Assembly (NCBI GenBank): GCA_046483585.1
Contig: JAWOCV010000009.1
Coordinates: 1-42,755, forward strand
Source: Marinilabilia sp046483585
GTDB taxonomy: Bacteria > Bacteroidota > Bacteroidia > Bacteroidales > Marinilabiliaceae
Direction of reading: 5' to 3'
Length of the DNA stretch: 42,755 bases
Under the pieces are notes generated by a model. The model searched no databases. It was not told where the DNA came from and was given only the letters and a program-made list of their open reading frames with translations. Below, one piece after another: positions 9,124 through 17,891 of this stretch. The first letter of the stretch is position 1. Every line of letters starts with the position of its first letter. Position numbers and translations under genes: made by a program.

Positions 9124-10146
9124 ATGATACGTCACACAACATCGCGAATTTTCACCCCCTTGATCTTTATACTGATTTTGGTCCTTTCGGGTTGCGAAAA
9201 TAAGGATAAAATCAAAATGGGTTTTTTGTACAGCTCTGATGTCACCATTCGTTTCAACAAAGAGGCCGAATTCTTTAAAGAAAGAGCTGAAGAACTGGGA
9301 GCTGAAGTAATCATTGACCATGCCAGAGACAACGATGCCGTTCAATATGAAAAAGCCATGGAAATGATGGAAGAGGGAATTGACCTCCTCACACTTATTG
9401 CCGTCAATGTCAATACGGCCGAAAACATTGTAAAAGAAGCCAATGCAAGAGACATTCCCGTTATGGCATACAACAGGCTGATCTCCAATTGTGATCTCTC
9501 AATGTTTATCGCGGGCGACAATGAGCAACTTGGAAATGAAATGGCGGGATACGCTGTGGATCACAAGCCTGAAGGAAACTATGTCATCCTGAACGGGGAC
9601 AAATTCGACCGGAATGCCGTGGAACTCATGGCCTCCATTGATGAAACCCTGGAACCTCATATCGAATCGGGAGATATAAATGTTTTGTACCGCACATACA
9701 TCGAAAACTGGAGCCCTGACCATGCGGCTTATGAACTTGAACAATTGCTGGCTGCCAACCCCGAACCGATAGATGCTGTCATTGCATGTTTCGATGGTAT
9801 GGGTGTTGCTTCCATCGAGGTATTGGAAGAATATGGTTACGAAAACGGCGAAGTGATCGTAACCGGTCAGGACGCCAATATCGAATCATGCCGGAAAATC
9901 GTAGAAGGTACCCAGCACATCACCATGTATCACCCCCTTCGGGATATTGCATACAAAGCGGCAGAAGTGGCCATTGACATGGTAAATGGTGAGGATCTGG
10001 AAGAAGAATATGACATATCATACGTCAGCAATGATTTCAAAGACGTGCCTACCGTTAAAATTCCATCCATCCCGGTTACCAAAGACAACATCGATGAAGT
10101 TTTGATCGAAAGCGGTTTTTATGACCGCTCTGAAATATATGATTAG
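9124..10146 (+). CDS. Sugar-binding lipoprotein (XylF-like periplasmic binding protein)
   Basis: 340-aa class I periplasmic binding protein of the ribose/xylose type. A lipoprotein signal peptide ends at LVLSGC (Cys24 lipidated), and the two alpha/beta lobes cover about residues 30-320. Family landmarks include VNVNTAENIVKEANARDIPVMAYN, AGDNEQLGNEMA, the hinge region GKFD-like GDKFDRNAVELM, and VTGQDANIESCRKI, which resemble XylF. The ligand is probably a sugar but is not fixed. No ABC permease or ATPase gene is adjacent, and a chemoreceptor is divergent, so a sensing rather than a transport role is possible. The stop codon TAG overlaps the conserved edge (ATTAGTG) of a family B element, so transposition has reached the end of the gene. 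Confidence 0.85.
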   Translation: MIRHTTSRIFTPLIFILILVLSGCENKDKIKMGFLYSSDVTIRFNKEAEFFKERAEELGAEVIIDHARDNDAVQYEKAMEMMEEGIDLLTLIAVNVNTAENIVKEANARDIPVMAYNRLISNCDLSMFIAGDNEQLGNEMAGYAVDHKPEGNYVILNGDKFDRNAVELMASIDETLEPHIESGDINVLYRTYIENWSPDHAAYELEQLLAANPEPIDAVIACFDGMGVASIEVLEEYGYENGEVIVTGQDANIESCRKIVEGTQHITMYHPLRDIAYKAAEVAIDMVNGEDLEEEYDISYVSNDFKDVPTVKIPSIPVTKDNIDEVLIESGFYDRSEIYD

Positions 10147-10508
10147 TGTTTGTCTCAATAGATCGTTAGATTATTAGATGTAAGATGCCTGCCTGGCTTA
10201 TGAAAAATTAGACTTGTTGTACAAACCAAAGTTTGTTTTATATAGCAGGATTGTAATAAGCAAACGGCAGACAGGTAAGAAAATTCGTACAATACTGATA
10301 TACTGTGATTTAACCTGAGAAATGCCGGAATTTTAAACAATTGAAATACAAGGCATTACAAAAGCTTAACGGACTATTGTGTCTATAAAGTACCACTTGC
10401 GTCGTTATGCTTTATATTAAAATACATATTGCCAGTAACATATAAATCATCTTAGATCTTCAATCTAAAAATCTAACGATCTATTGATTTATAGACGGAC
10501 ACTAATTA
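10142..10508. repeat. Family B element, copy C (reverse, interrupted by family R)
   Basis: Left end ATTAGTGTTTGTCT (10142-10155) is interrupted by an R insertion and resumes as TGTCTATAAAGTACCACTTG (10380-10399), which matches the reverse complement of the right end of copies A and B. The other end is ATTTATAGACGGACAC plus TAATTA (to 10508). The centre also holds a truncated reverse R end (10450-10485). Removing the 224 bp R copy and one TGTCT restores a continuous family B end. Confidence 0.7.
10156..10379 (+). repeat. Family R element with target duplication TGTCT, nested
   Basis: Starts CAATAGATCGTTAGATTA and ends AAGCTTAACGGACTATTG, flanked by direct repeats TGTCT (10151-10155 and 10380-10384). 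At 224 bp it is longer than the other copies, with extra internal DNA of unknown origin. It interrupts the terminal repeat of family B copy C. Confidence 0.8.
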
Positions 10509-10700
10509 ATGCCCGTCTATAAATTGGACAAAGCGTGTTAGTAATCATGTGTCTGTTCAGAAAGTGCCAATTGCAAAGCCTGCCCCGATATCATCGGGGG
10601 CTTGCGAAGCCGCCAAAAGCGAAGTTAACTCACGTAAATGAGTATTTTGGCGGATTCGTGTAACACAGCAAGTGGGACTTTATAGACAGACACTAATTAA
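10502..10700. repeat. Family B MITE-like element, copy B
   Basis: About 199 bp. The left end CTAATTAATGCCCGTCTATA (10502-10521) and right end TTTATAGACAGACACTAATT (10680-10699) are inverted. Shared blocks with copy A are TCATGTGTCTG, TCAGAAAGTGCCAATTGCAA and CAGCAAGTGG. The centre is different from copy A and foldable: CCCCGAT ATC ATCGGGG near 10583-10600, and CCGCCAAAA pairing with TTTTGGCGG around ACTCA/TGAGT. Confidence 0.75.
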
Positions 10701-10732
10701 AACCGGAAAGTTTTGATTGAATTAAAATCCCC

Positions 10733-10773
10733 AAAGGTGTCTGAAAGATTTTCTCTTTTCAGGCACCTTTTTT
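10733..10773 (+). terminator. Intrinsic terminator, probably of the binding-protein gene
   Basis: A 14-bp stem (AAAGGTGTCTGAAA at 10733-10746 with TTTCAGGCACCTTT at 10757-10770, one mismatch) with a 10-nt loop and a T-run to 10773. The only gene reading into it ends at 10146; family B and R repeats fill the space between, so the terminator appears to have been displaced by insertions. 10774-10912 holds nothing recognisable. Confidence 0.75.
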
Positions 10774-10912
10774 ATTTTTCACCGTCATATCCGTATTTCA
10801 ACTCAAAGCCAGCAAAACATCTGATTTTCGGAAAGATTTTACGCACCAGTGTCGACAAACAGATCATTCCATAACACACTTCAATCACTAATTATTAGAC
10901 TTCAGAAATAAA

Positions 10913-10946
10913 TTTTTCAAATTTTCCCTGACCAGTTATAATTTTG
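10913..10946 (+). promoter_or_regulatory. Promoter of the efflux operon
   Basis: A perfect Bacteroidota -7 box TAATTTTG at 10939-10946 lies 32 bp before the adaptor ATG. A TTTTTC at 10913-10918, 20 bp upstream, is a weak match to the -33 element. Confidence 0.55.
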
Positions 10947-10978
10947 CCGGAAATACGTTAATCCACAAAACCGACAAA

Positions 10979-12055
10979 ATGATACCCAAAAACATTAAAA
11001 TTCCTTTTATCTTTTTGTTGCCCCTTATCATAACCATCGTATCATGTGCGGGGGAAACAAACAGTAAGAGCTCTCATGCCATTGTTAAGACCAGTAGCAT
11101 CAAAAAACATTCTCCCCTGCTGAAGAAGAATTACCCAGCCCGCATAAGAGCCTCCACAGATGCCAAGTTATCTTTTCGTGTAGCTGGCCCAATAGACAAA
11201 GTCCTTGTAAACGAAGGCGATTTTGTACAAAAGGGAGAACTGCTTGCTCAAATAGACCGGCGTGATTACAAAACCCAACTTCGTGCAACTGAAGCCAAAT
11301 ACAAGGAAGTTAAATCCGAAGCCCAACGCATAATAGCACTCTATGAAAAAGACAAAGTTTCGGACAATGAATACGATAAAGCCGTTGCTGGTATTGAGCA
11401 GGCTGAAGCAAAATACGAGGCCCACAAAAATGAACTTGAAGACACCCGCCTGACTGCGCCATTTACCGGTTATGTCACCGATATCATTTTTGACAGTCAT
11501 GAAACAGTAGACGCCGGTATGCCGGTGATTGCCATGATCGACACCCAACGCTACGAAATCGTCACCCACCTTCCGGCCGGCGATTACCTGAACCGGCACC
11601 AGATTGAGAACATCTCATGCAAAACAGTTGAAGACCCTGATACTATCTGGCCCCTGGAAATGAAAAACATGGTGCCGCAAGCCAACCTAAACGGACTTTA
11701 TACCGCCTGTTTCAACCTCCGGAACTCCGGAAAAGAAAGGATCCTTCCCGGCATGAGTGCTGAAGTCATCATTGAATACAAAAAAGAACAGGATCATTTC
11801 TATAGAGTCCCATCTTCAGCTCTCTTCGAAAAAGATAATCAATCAAACCTGTGGATTGTCGACACAACCCAAAACACCATTCATGCACAACCGGTGGAGA
11901 TCATTCGTGTTCACAATTCCGGAGAAGCCATTATCGACGGTGATCTCAGTGACGATATCCCGGTCGTCAGCAGAGGTGTTCATTCACTGAAAGAGGGGCA
12001 AGAGGTCAAAGAGATGAATAAACCCTCTGAAAGTAATGTAGGAGATCTGCTTTAA
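10979..12055 (+). CDS. RND efflux periplasmic adaptor (membrane fusion protein)
   Basis: 358-aa adaptor of the HlyD/AcrA type that bridges the inner-membrane pump and outer-membrane channel. The signal peptide ends at ITIVSC (Cys23), so it is probably a lipoprotein, although the lipobox is not ideal. The first lipoyl half-motif is around residues 65-95 (FRVAGPIDKVLVNEGDFVQK), the alpha-hairpin about 95-150, and the second half ends at DTRLTAPFTGYVTDI; the beta-barrel and membrane-proximal domains follow. First gene of a run adaptor-pump-channel-kinase-regulator, with 43 bp to the pump gene. The substrate is unknown. Confidence 0.92.
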   Translation: MIPKNIKIPFIFLLPLIITIVSCAGETNSKSSHAIVKTSSIKKHSPLLKKNYPARIRASTDAKLSFRVAGPIDKVLVNEGDFVQKGELLAQIDRRDYKTQLRATEAKYKEVKSEAQRIIALYEKDKVSDNEYDKAVAGIEQAEAKYEAHKNELEDTRLTAPFTGYVTDIIFDSHETVDAGMPVIAMIDTQRYEIVTHLPAGDYLNRHQIENISCKTVEDPDTIWPLEMKNMVPQANLNGLYTACFNLRNSGKERILPGMSAEVIIEYKKEQDHFYRVPSSALFEKDNQSNLWIVDTTQNTIHAQPVEIIRVHNSGEAIIDGDLSDDIPVVSRGVHSLKEGQEVKEMNKPSESNVGDLL

Positions 12056-12098
12056 CAGTGAACAAATTAACTGATAAGTGACAACAGGTAGCTGAAAT

Positions 12099-15000
12099 AT
12101 GACTGAATTTACATTTAAAAATAAACCGCTATTTTATTTCTTCCTTTTTGTTCTCGCCATTGGAGGGATTCTCTCTTTCCGGTCGATGAGTAAACTGGAA
12201 GATCCTGAAATAAAGGTCAAACAAGCCCTGGTGGTAACCCCCTATCCGGGTGCTTCGGCTCATGAAACAGAGCTGGAAGTGACCGATGTTCTGGAAAAAT
12301 CTATAGGTACGATGGGCGATCTCAAGAAAGTCGAATCGCGATCCGAGGCGGACTATTCAGAGATAACAGTTGAACTTGATCCCACCGTCGATCCGGCAGA
12401 GATCGAACAAAAGTGGGATATTCTCCGGAGAAAAGTCAACCGGGCAGCCAAAGATCTGCCAGGCAATGCAGATTCGCCTATTGTTGTGGATGATTTCGGA
12501 GATGTCTACGGACTATTTTACGCCATGACATCAGATGGTCATTCTTATGAAGAGATGCATGATTACGGGATGCTGGTCAAAGATGAGATTGAGGACATGT
12601 CAGGGGTTAAAAGGGTTGAAATATATGGCGATAAGCCTTCCTGCATCAATGTTAATATTAAACAGGACAGGATGGCCAATCTGGGCGTTCATCCCCCGGA
12701 AGTATTAAAAACCCTTGATGATCAAAACCAGACCGTGTATGCCGGCTATTATGAAGCGGGAGACGAACGGATCAGGGTAGATGTGAATGATGACCTGAAA
12801 GACCTCGATGACATTCGAAACCTCATCATCCAGGGACATGAAAGAGATCAGGTAAAACTGAATGACATCGCAGATATAGAGAAGACAATCGATACTCCCT
12901 CACGAGAAGCCTTGTATCATAATAAACAACCTGCCCTGGGTATTTCAATTGCTATGCAAAGCGGGGGAAACGTCATCGAACTGGGGGAAAATGTTTCCCG
13001 GAGACTTGATCATCTGCAAAAAACCCGTCTTCCTGCAGGCATTGGATTCGAAAAAGTCTTTTTTCAACCCGACAAGGTAAGTGATGCCATTACCACCTTC
13101 ATGTTCAACCTGGTACAATCGATTGCCATTGTGGTCCTTATTCTGATGCTTGCGATGGGATGGCGAAGCGGAATGATCATCGGCAGCGGTTTGTTATTGA
13201 CCATTCTGGGATCCTTCGTTATTCTGAACCTCTTCGATGGTACACTGCAAAGGGTTTCTCTGGCTTCACTGATCGTTGCCATGGGTATGCTCGTCGACAA
13301 TGCCATTGTAATTGTAGATGGCATACAGACCGATCTTCATAAGGGTGTTCCAAAAAGAGACGCTTTGGTAAATACGGCCCGGAAAACGGCCTGGCCACTC
13401 CTCGGAGCAACCCTGATAGCCATTTTTGCATTTTTACCCATATTTCTCTCCCCCGACACCTCGGGAGAGTATGTGCGCGATCTTTTTATTGTTTTAGCCG
13501 TTTCCTTGTTGCTCAGCTGGATTTTAGCCCTTACACAGGCCCCTTTAATGGCACAAAACCAATTCAAAGAAAAAAAGGACCAGGCAGGCCGTCAAAAAGA
13601 CCTGTACAGCAGCAAAATACACCTTTTCCACCGGTGGGCCCTCAACTATCTTCTTTATCACAAGACCATCTCCATTGCCATAGTAACCATAATTCTGGGC
13701 GGGAGTGTTCTGCTTTTCGGACTGATTCCGCAGACTTTCTTTCCAGACCTCAGTTACAATCAGCTTTATATTGAATACAATATGCCGGCCGGCTCCAGAA
13801 TTGAGGCCATTGAACGAGACCTGGCCGAAATAGAAGACTATTTGCTGGAGAAACCGGAAATTACCGATGTCACCACCAGTCTTGGAGGAACCCCCTCGCG
13901 TTACAATCTCGTCCGTTCCATTGCCGAGCCATCCATGAGCTACGGGGAGCTGATCGTGGATTTTAAGAACGAAAAGATCCTTAAGGAAAGGTTACCCGAA
14001 ATACAGGAACATCTCATAGCCAATTATCCGCAGGCATATGCCCGTGTTAAACGCTATAACCTGATGTACAAAAAATATCCCATCGAGATTATGTTTTCGG
14101 GATCCGATCCGGCCATTCTCAAAGATCTTGCTGCCCAGACAAAACAGATCATGGAAGAAGAGCCCGGTGCCATTTTGGTGACGGACAACTGGGAACCTTC
14201 AACCAAAGTACTGGAAGCCCATTATGATCAGAAAAGAGCACGACGTGCCGGCTTGTCAAGACCGGATCTGGCCATGTCACTTCTGACAGCCACTGATGGT
14301 TTGCCGATAAGTAAATTTTACGATGGTACACGAGCCGTTCCCATTTATGTGAACAGCACCTCAGGCAAAGGTGAATCAGTAGAACAATTGGAAACATCCC
14401 CGGCTTTTAGCATGATGCCTTCCCTGGCAAATGTAAACCAGGAACTTCTGAAAGACATAATGGCGGGAACGCGCACCACCTCAGATCTTTTAAAAACTAC
14501 TGTGGGTGCGGTTCCTGTAAATCAGGCAGTAAAAAGCATCGATGTGACATGGGAAGAGCCGGTGGTACGACGCTATAACGGCAAAAGAGCCATCAAAGCC
14601 CAGTCTAATCCCGCACCAGGATTGACAGCCGATGATGTGCGTAACCGTATCATCAATGACATAGAAGAAATATCACTGCCACCCGGATATGATATGGAAT
14701 GGCAGGGAGAATATGAAGCCAGCTCCGAGTCACAGCAATATCTTTTCATGTACTTGCCTCTGGCCATTGTACTGATGATAGCAGTTCTCATAGCTCTGTT
14801 CAACGATTACAAAAAACCACTGATCATCATTTTCAGTCTGCCTCTGGCCATCATAGGAATCGTTCCGGGGATGCTGATCTCGGGAAAAGCGTTTGGCTTC
14901 GTTGCCATTGTTGGATCTTTGGGCCTTATGGGTATGATGATCAAAAACGGCGTCGTATTGCTTCAGGAAGTAGAACTTCAGGTAAAAAGCGGCAAAGACA

Positions 15001-15248
15001 GGTTTGAAGCACTTATGGATGCTTCAACATGGCGGCTTCGTCCTGTAATGATGGCATCATTAACCACTATTCTGGGAATGGTACCCCTCATAAACGATGA
15101 TATGTTTGGTTCGATGGCCATAACAATGATGTCGGGTCTTCTACTGGGAACCATTATCACACTCATGATGATGCCTGTACTATACGCCGTATTATATAAT
15201 GTCATTCATCCTGATAGTAAAAAAGCCAGAAGACTGGAAAACAAATAA
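12099..15248 (+). CDS. RND-family efflux pump (AcrB/CzcA superfamily)
   Basis: 1049-aa inner-membrane resistance-nodulation-division transporter, driven by the proton gradient. TM1 is at residues 9-27 (FYFFLFVLAIGGILSF), the first large periplasmic loop runs to about 335, TM2-TM6 to about 490, TM7 about 525-545, the second loop to about 870, and TM8-TM12 follow. The TM4 proton-relay motif reads GMLVDNAIVIVDG: the first aspartate (Asp400) is kept and the second position of the AcrB DD pair is Asn401. Overall it looks more like the drug/solvent (HAE) groups than metal pumps, but the substrate is open. Only 4 bp separate it from the channel gene. Confidence 0.95.
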   Translation: MTEFTFKNKPLFYFFLFVLAIGGILSFRSMSKLEDPEIKVKQALVVTPYPGASAHETELEVTDVLEKSIGTMGDLKKVESRSEADYSEITVELDPTVDPAEIEQKWDILRRKVNRAAKDLPGNADSPIVVDDFGDVYGLFYAMTSDGHSYEEMHDYGMLVKDEIEDMSGVKRVEIYGDKPSCINVNIKQDRMANLGVHPPEVLKTLDDQNQTVYAGYYEAGDERIRVDVNDDLKDLDDIRNLIIQGHERDQVKLNDIADIEKTIDTPSREALYHNKQPALGISIAMQSGGNVIELGENVSRRLDHLQKTRLPAGIGFEKVFFQPDKVSDAITTFMFNLVQSIAIVVLILMLAMGWRSGMIIGSGLLLTILGSFVILNLFDGTLQRVSLASLIVAMGMLVDNAIVIVDGIQTDLHKGVPKRDALVNTARKTAWPLLGATLIAIFAFLPIFLSPDTSGEYVRDLFIVLAVSLLLSWILALTQAPLMAQNQFKEKKDQAGRQKDLYSSKIHLFHRWALNYLLYHKTISIAIVTIILGGSVLLFGLIPQTFFPDLSYNQLYIEYNMPAGSRIEAIERDLAEIEDYLLEKPEITDVTTSLGGTPSRYNLVRSIAEPSMSYGELIVDFKNEKILKERLPEIQEHLIANYPQAYARVKRYNLMYKKYPIEIMFSGSDPAILKDLAAQTKQIMEEEPGAILVTDNWEPSTKVLEAHYDQKRARRAGLSRPDLAMSLLTATDGLPISKFYDGTRAVPIYVNSTSGKGESVEQLETSPAFSMMPSLANVNQELLKDIMAGTRTTSDLLKTTVGAVPVNQAVKSIDVTWEEPVVRRYNGKRAIKAQSNPAPGLTADDVRNRIINDIEEISLPPGYDMEWQGEYEASSESQQYLFMYLPLAIVLMIAVLIALFNDYKKPLIIIFSLPLAIIGIVPGMLISGKAFGFVAIVGSLGLMGMMIKNGVVLLQEVELQVKSGKDRFEALMDASTWRLRPVMMASLTTILGMVPLINDDMFGSMAITMMSGLLLGTIITLMMMPVLYAVLYNVIHPDSKKARRLENK

Positions 15249-15252
15249 AAAT

Positions 15253-16698
15253 ATGAACACAGTAATAAAAAGCATCTCAGCCATATTAGGAATAATACTG
15301 GCCATGCCGGCAGCAGAGGCACAGGTAGAACTCGACCGTGACAAATGCCGGGAAATGGCCCTCGATAACTCCCGGCAAATAAAAATATCCGAAAATAAAA
15401 TAGAACAGGCAGATCTGGGGAAAAAGATCGCAAGAGCCGGTCACCTCCCGTCATTAAACGCTTCAGGCCTCTATTTTTATAAACCGGATGAGCTCGAATA
15501 TTCACTGGAGGGAGGTTACCTCCCCACCTATGTACCCGACGATCAGGGGGAACTTCAGCCCAACTTCAAAGAAAACCCTGAAACGGGACAACCTCTGGTT
15601 GGTTCCGACGGAGAACCGGTGTTTAACATGTATGCCATGATGCCCGACCAAAACCTGAACATGGGACTTAATGGTGTAACCATGGGAGGCGTACAGGTTG
15701 AACAACCTGTTTACATGGGCGGAAAGATAAGAGCTGCAAACAAAAGTGCCGAAACCGGCATGGAGATGGCCGGAATAGACTCAGAACGCTCTACAGCAGA
15801 GGTTCTGGCCAGGACAGATGAGGCCTATTACAAATACATATCGGTAAAAGCGAAAAAACAGGCTGCCCGGGAATACAAAATACTCCTGGATTCTTTGTTG
15901 TCTTCAATAGAAGCAAGCATAGAAGAGGGAATGGCTACCCGGAATGATCTGTTGAAAGCACAGGTAAAACGCAATGAAGCCAAACTTATGGTACAAAAAG
16001 CCCAAAGCGGAGAGCAACTGGCACGCATGGATCTGTGCCGTATCATAGGTCTCTCTCTGGACACCGATATTTCGACCCGGGACAATATCTCTGTCCCGGA
16101 AAGTATGAAAACGGAAATAGCTGCCGACCAGGAAAACAGTCCTGAACAACGCCCCGAATACAAAATACTCAATAAAGCCATCGAACTGGGTAAATACGAA
16201 GAAAAAAAGGTGCGGTCAGAGATGCTGCCACAGATTGGAATTTCGGCCGGATATACTTACTTTGGCGGATTGGAGCTTAACGGACAAGGAGCGGAAGACA
16301 TGGCATTTTCAGCAATGGCTTCAGTTAAAATTCCCATATTCAATTGGTCCGAAAAAAACAACAAACTATCAAAAGCCCGCCTGGAAACAGATGTTGCTCA
16401 AATGGAAATGGAAGAGGCCGAAGAAAAACTCCAGCTGGAGATAGCCCAGGCACGTTTCAATCTGGAAGATGCTTTTACAAGATTGGAATTGACAAAAAAG
16501 TCTCTCGAACACGCCGAAGAAAACCTGGAAACCACAGAAGACCATTATGAGGAAGGAATGGAACGACTGGTTAATCTTCTGGAAGCCCAGAGCCAGTGGC
16601 AGGAAGCCAAAAGCGAACTCATCGAGGCCCAAACAGAAGTTAAAATCAAGCACACCAAATACTTAAAAGCAACCGGGAAACTGCCTTCAAACCAATAA
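15253..16698 (+). CDS. TolC-family outer-membrane efflux protein
   Basis: 481-aa outer-membrane channel of the RND pump. I chose the ATG at 15253 because it begins a clear Sec signal peptide (MNTVIKSISAILGIILAMPA, cleavage after AEA); the open frame extends 54 bp upstream into the pump gene. The mature protein has the duplicated TolC pattern of long amphipathic helices: AEVLARTDEAYYKYISVKAK and the related LQLEIAQARFNLEDAFTRLE. A stretch rich in Gly, Pro, Asp and Met (about residues 75-165) between the halves' first strands is longer than usual. Third gene of the efflux operon. Confidence 0.92.
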   Translation: MNTVIKSISAILGIILAMPAAEAQVELDRDKCREMALDNSRQIKISENKIEQADLGKKIARAGHLPSLNASGLYFYKPDELEYSLEGGYLPTYVPDDQGELQPNFKENPETGQPLVGSDGEPVFNMYAMMPDQNLNMGLNGVTMGGVQVEQPVYMGGKIRAANKSAETGMEMAGIDSERSTAEVLARTDEAYYKYISVKAKKQAAREYKILLDSLLSSIEASIEEGMATRNDLLKAQVKRNEAKLMVQKAQSGEQLARMDLCRIIGLSLDTDISTRDNISVPESMKTEIAADQENSPEQRPEYKILNKAIELGKYEEKKVRSEMLPQIGISAGYTYFGGLELNGQGAEDMAFSAMASVKIPIFNWSEKNNKLSKARLETDVAQMEMEEAEEKLQLEIAQARFNLEDAFTRLELTKKSLEHAEENLETTEDHYEEGMERLVNLLEAQSQWQEAKSELIEAQTEVKIKHTKYLKATGKLPSNQ

Positions 16699-16796
16699 TT
16701 CAGAATGAAGCTCAGAGATTCAAAGAATGAACGCACTTCAAAAGGATCGACAGCCAGGCGCATTTTCCTTTCCAGGTGACACCAATTTACAATTAT

Positions 16797-17882
16797 ATGC
16801 AGGAAGCACCCTCCAGAATACCAAAAGAGTTCCGGGACCCATCTGTCACCATGCTGACCAGAGGGTGGAAACCCACCCTCAAAAGGGTTATTATCGTTTC
16901 ACTCACAGGGGTGCTGATCATTACTTTTGTATCGCTTCTCTTTCGCGTCTCTCCCAATCCTTTAAACAGTCCACTACCGTTTGTGTTGTCAGTACTGGGT
17001 TTTAACCTGATCAGCGAAGGAAATATCATCATCAACAGGATCCTTGATAAAAAAGCCCCCTGGTTTTTCCGGATACGACAACGAACCCGGATACAATTGT
17101 TCATAAGTCTGGCATGGAGTATTCTGGTAACCGCAATTTGCTTTCTGGCCCTTCCATCTCATGTCTATGAAGAAGATAACTTTTTCAGAACATCCGTGCT
17201 GGTAATCACATTTGGATTTATTTTTGTATTGATATTCAACAGCATTCTATTTCTTCGAAGTGCTGTTCTTAACTGGAAACAATCCGTTCTTGAAGTGGAA
17301 GCTCTGAAGCAGGCCAAATTAAAGTCGGACTATAAAGTTCTGCAAAATCAGCTCAACCCACATTTTTTATTCAACAGTTTTTCTACACTCATCTCAGAAA
17401 TTCATTACAACCCTGACAAAGCTGTGGAATTTACTCAAAAATTGGCCGATGTGTACCGGTATCTCCTACAGAAACGAAATGATATGACAGTGCCTCTGCA
17501 CGAAGAAGTGACTTTTATGAACGATTTCATTTTTCTTCATAAAAGCCGGATGGGAGATGCCCTCCGGATTGATACCGAAATATATAAAGAACATCATGAA
17601 TACCACATCCCCCCCTTATCCCTTCAAATGCTAATAGAAAACGCCATTAAACACAACCGGGCCTCGGAGAAGAGCCCCCTGCACATCACCATCAAAAGCA
17701 ACGATTGGGCCGGGATAACCATTTGTAACAATCTGCAGCCCAAAAAAAATACATATTCCACCGGCACTGGTCTGGAGAATGTAAGACAGCGTTATAAAAT
17801 GCTTTCGGGGAAAGAGATAAAGGTGAAAGAGACTGAAAAAAGTTACTGCATTATATTGCCATTACTGTTTGACACCAAATAA
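16797..17882 (+). CDS. LytS-type sensor histidine kinase
   Basis: 361-aa membrane histidine kinase of the His_kinase (PF06580) family. Four hydrophobic segments (about residues 30-48, 55-75, 93-113, 122-142) replace a large sensor domain. The phosphoacceptor region is KVLQNQLNPHFLFNSFSTLI, the N box LQMLIENAIKHN, and the G box GTGLENVRQRY. The ATG at 16797 is preferred; an in-frame GTG at 16776 would add seven residues. It follows the channel gene by about 100 bp and the LytTR regulator by 9 bp, so the pair probably belongs to the efflux operon and may sense envelope state or substrate. Confidence 0.9.
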   Translation: MQEAPSRIPKEFRDPSVTMLTRGWKPTLKRVIIVSLTGVLIITFVSLLFRVSPNPLNSPLPFVLSVLGFNLISEGNIIINRILDKKAPWFFRIRQRTRIQLFISLAWSILVTAICFLALPSHVYEEDNFFRTSVLVITFGFIFVLIFNSILFLRSAVLNWKQSVLEVEALKQAKLKSDYKVLQNQLNPHFLFNSFSTLISEIHYNPDKAVEFTQKLADVYRYLLQKRNDMTVPLHEEVTFMNDFIFLHKSRMGDALRIDTEIYKEHHEYHIPPLSLQMLIENAIKHNRASEKSPLHITIKSNDWAGITICNNLQPKKNTYSTGTGLENVRQRYKMLSGKEIKVKETEKSYCIILPLLFDTK

Positions 17883-17891
17883 AACAACACC

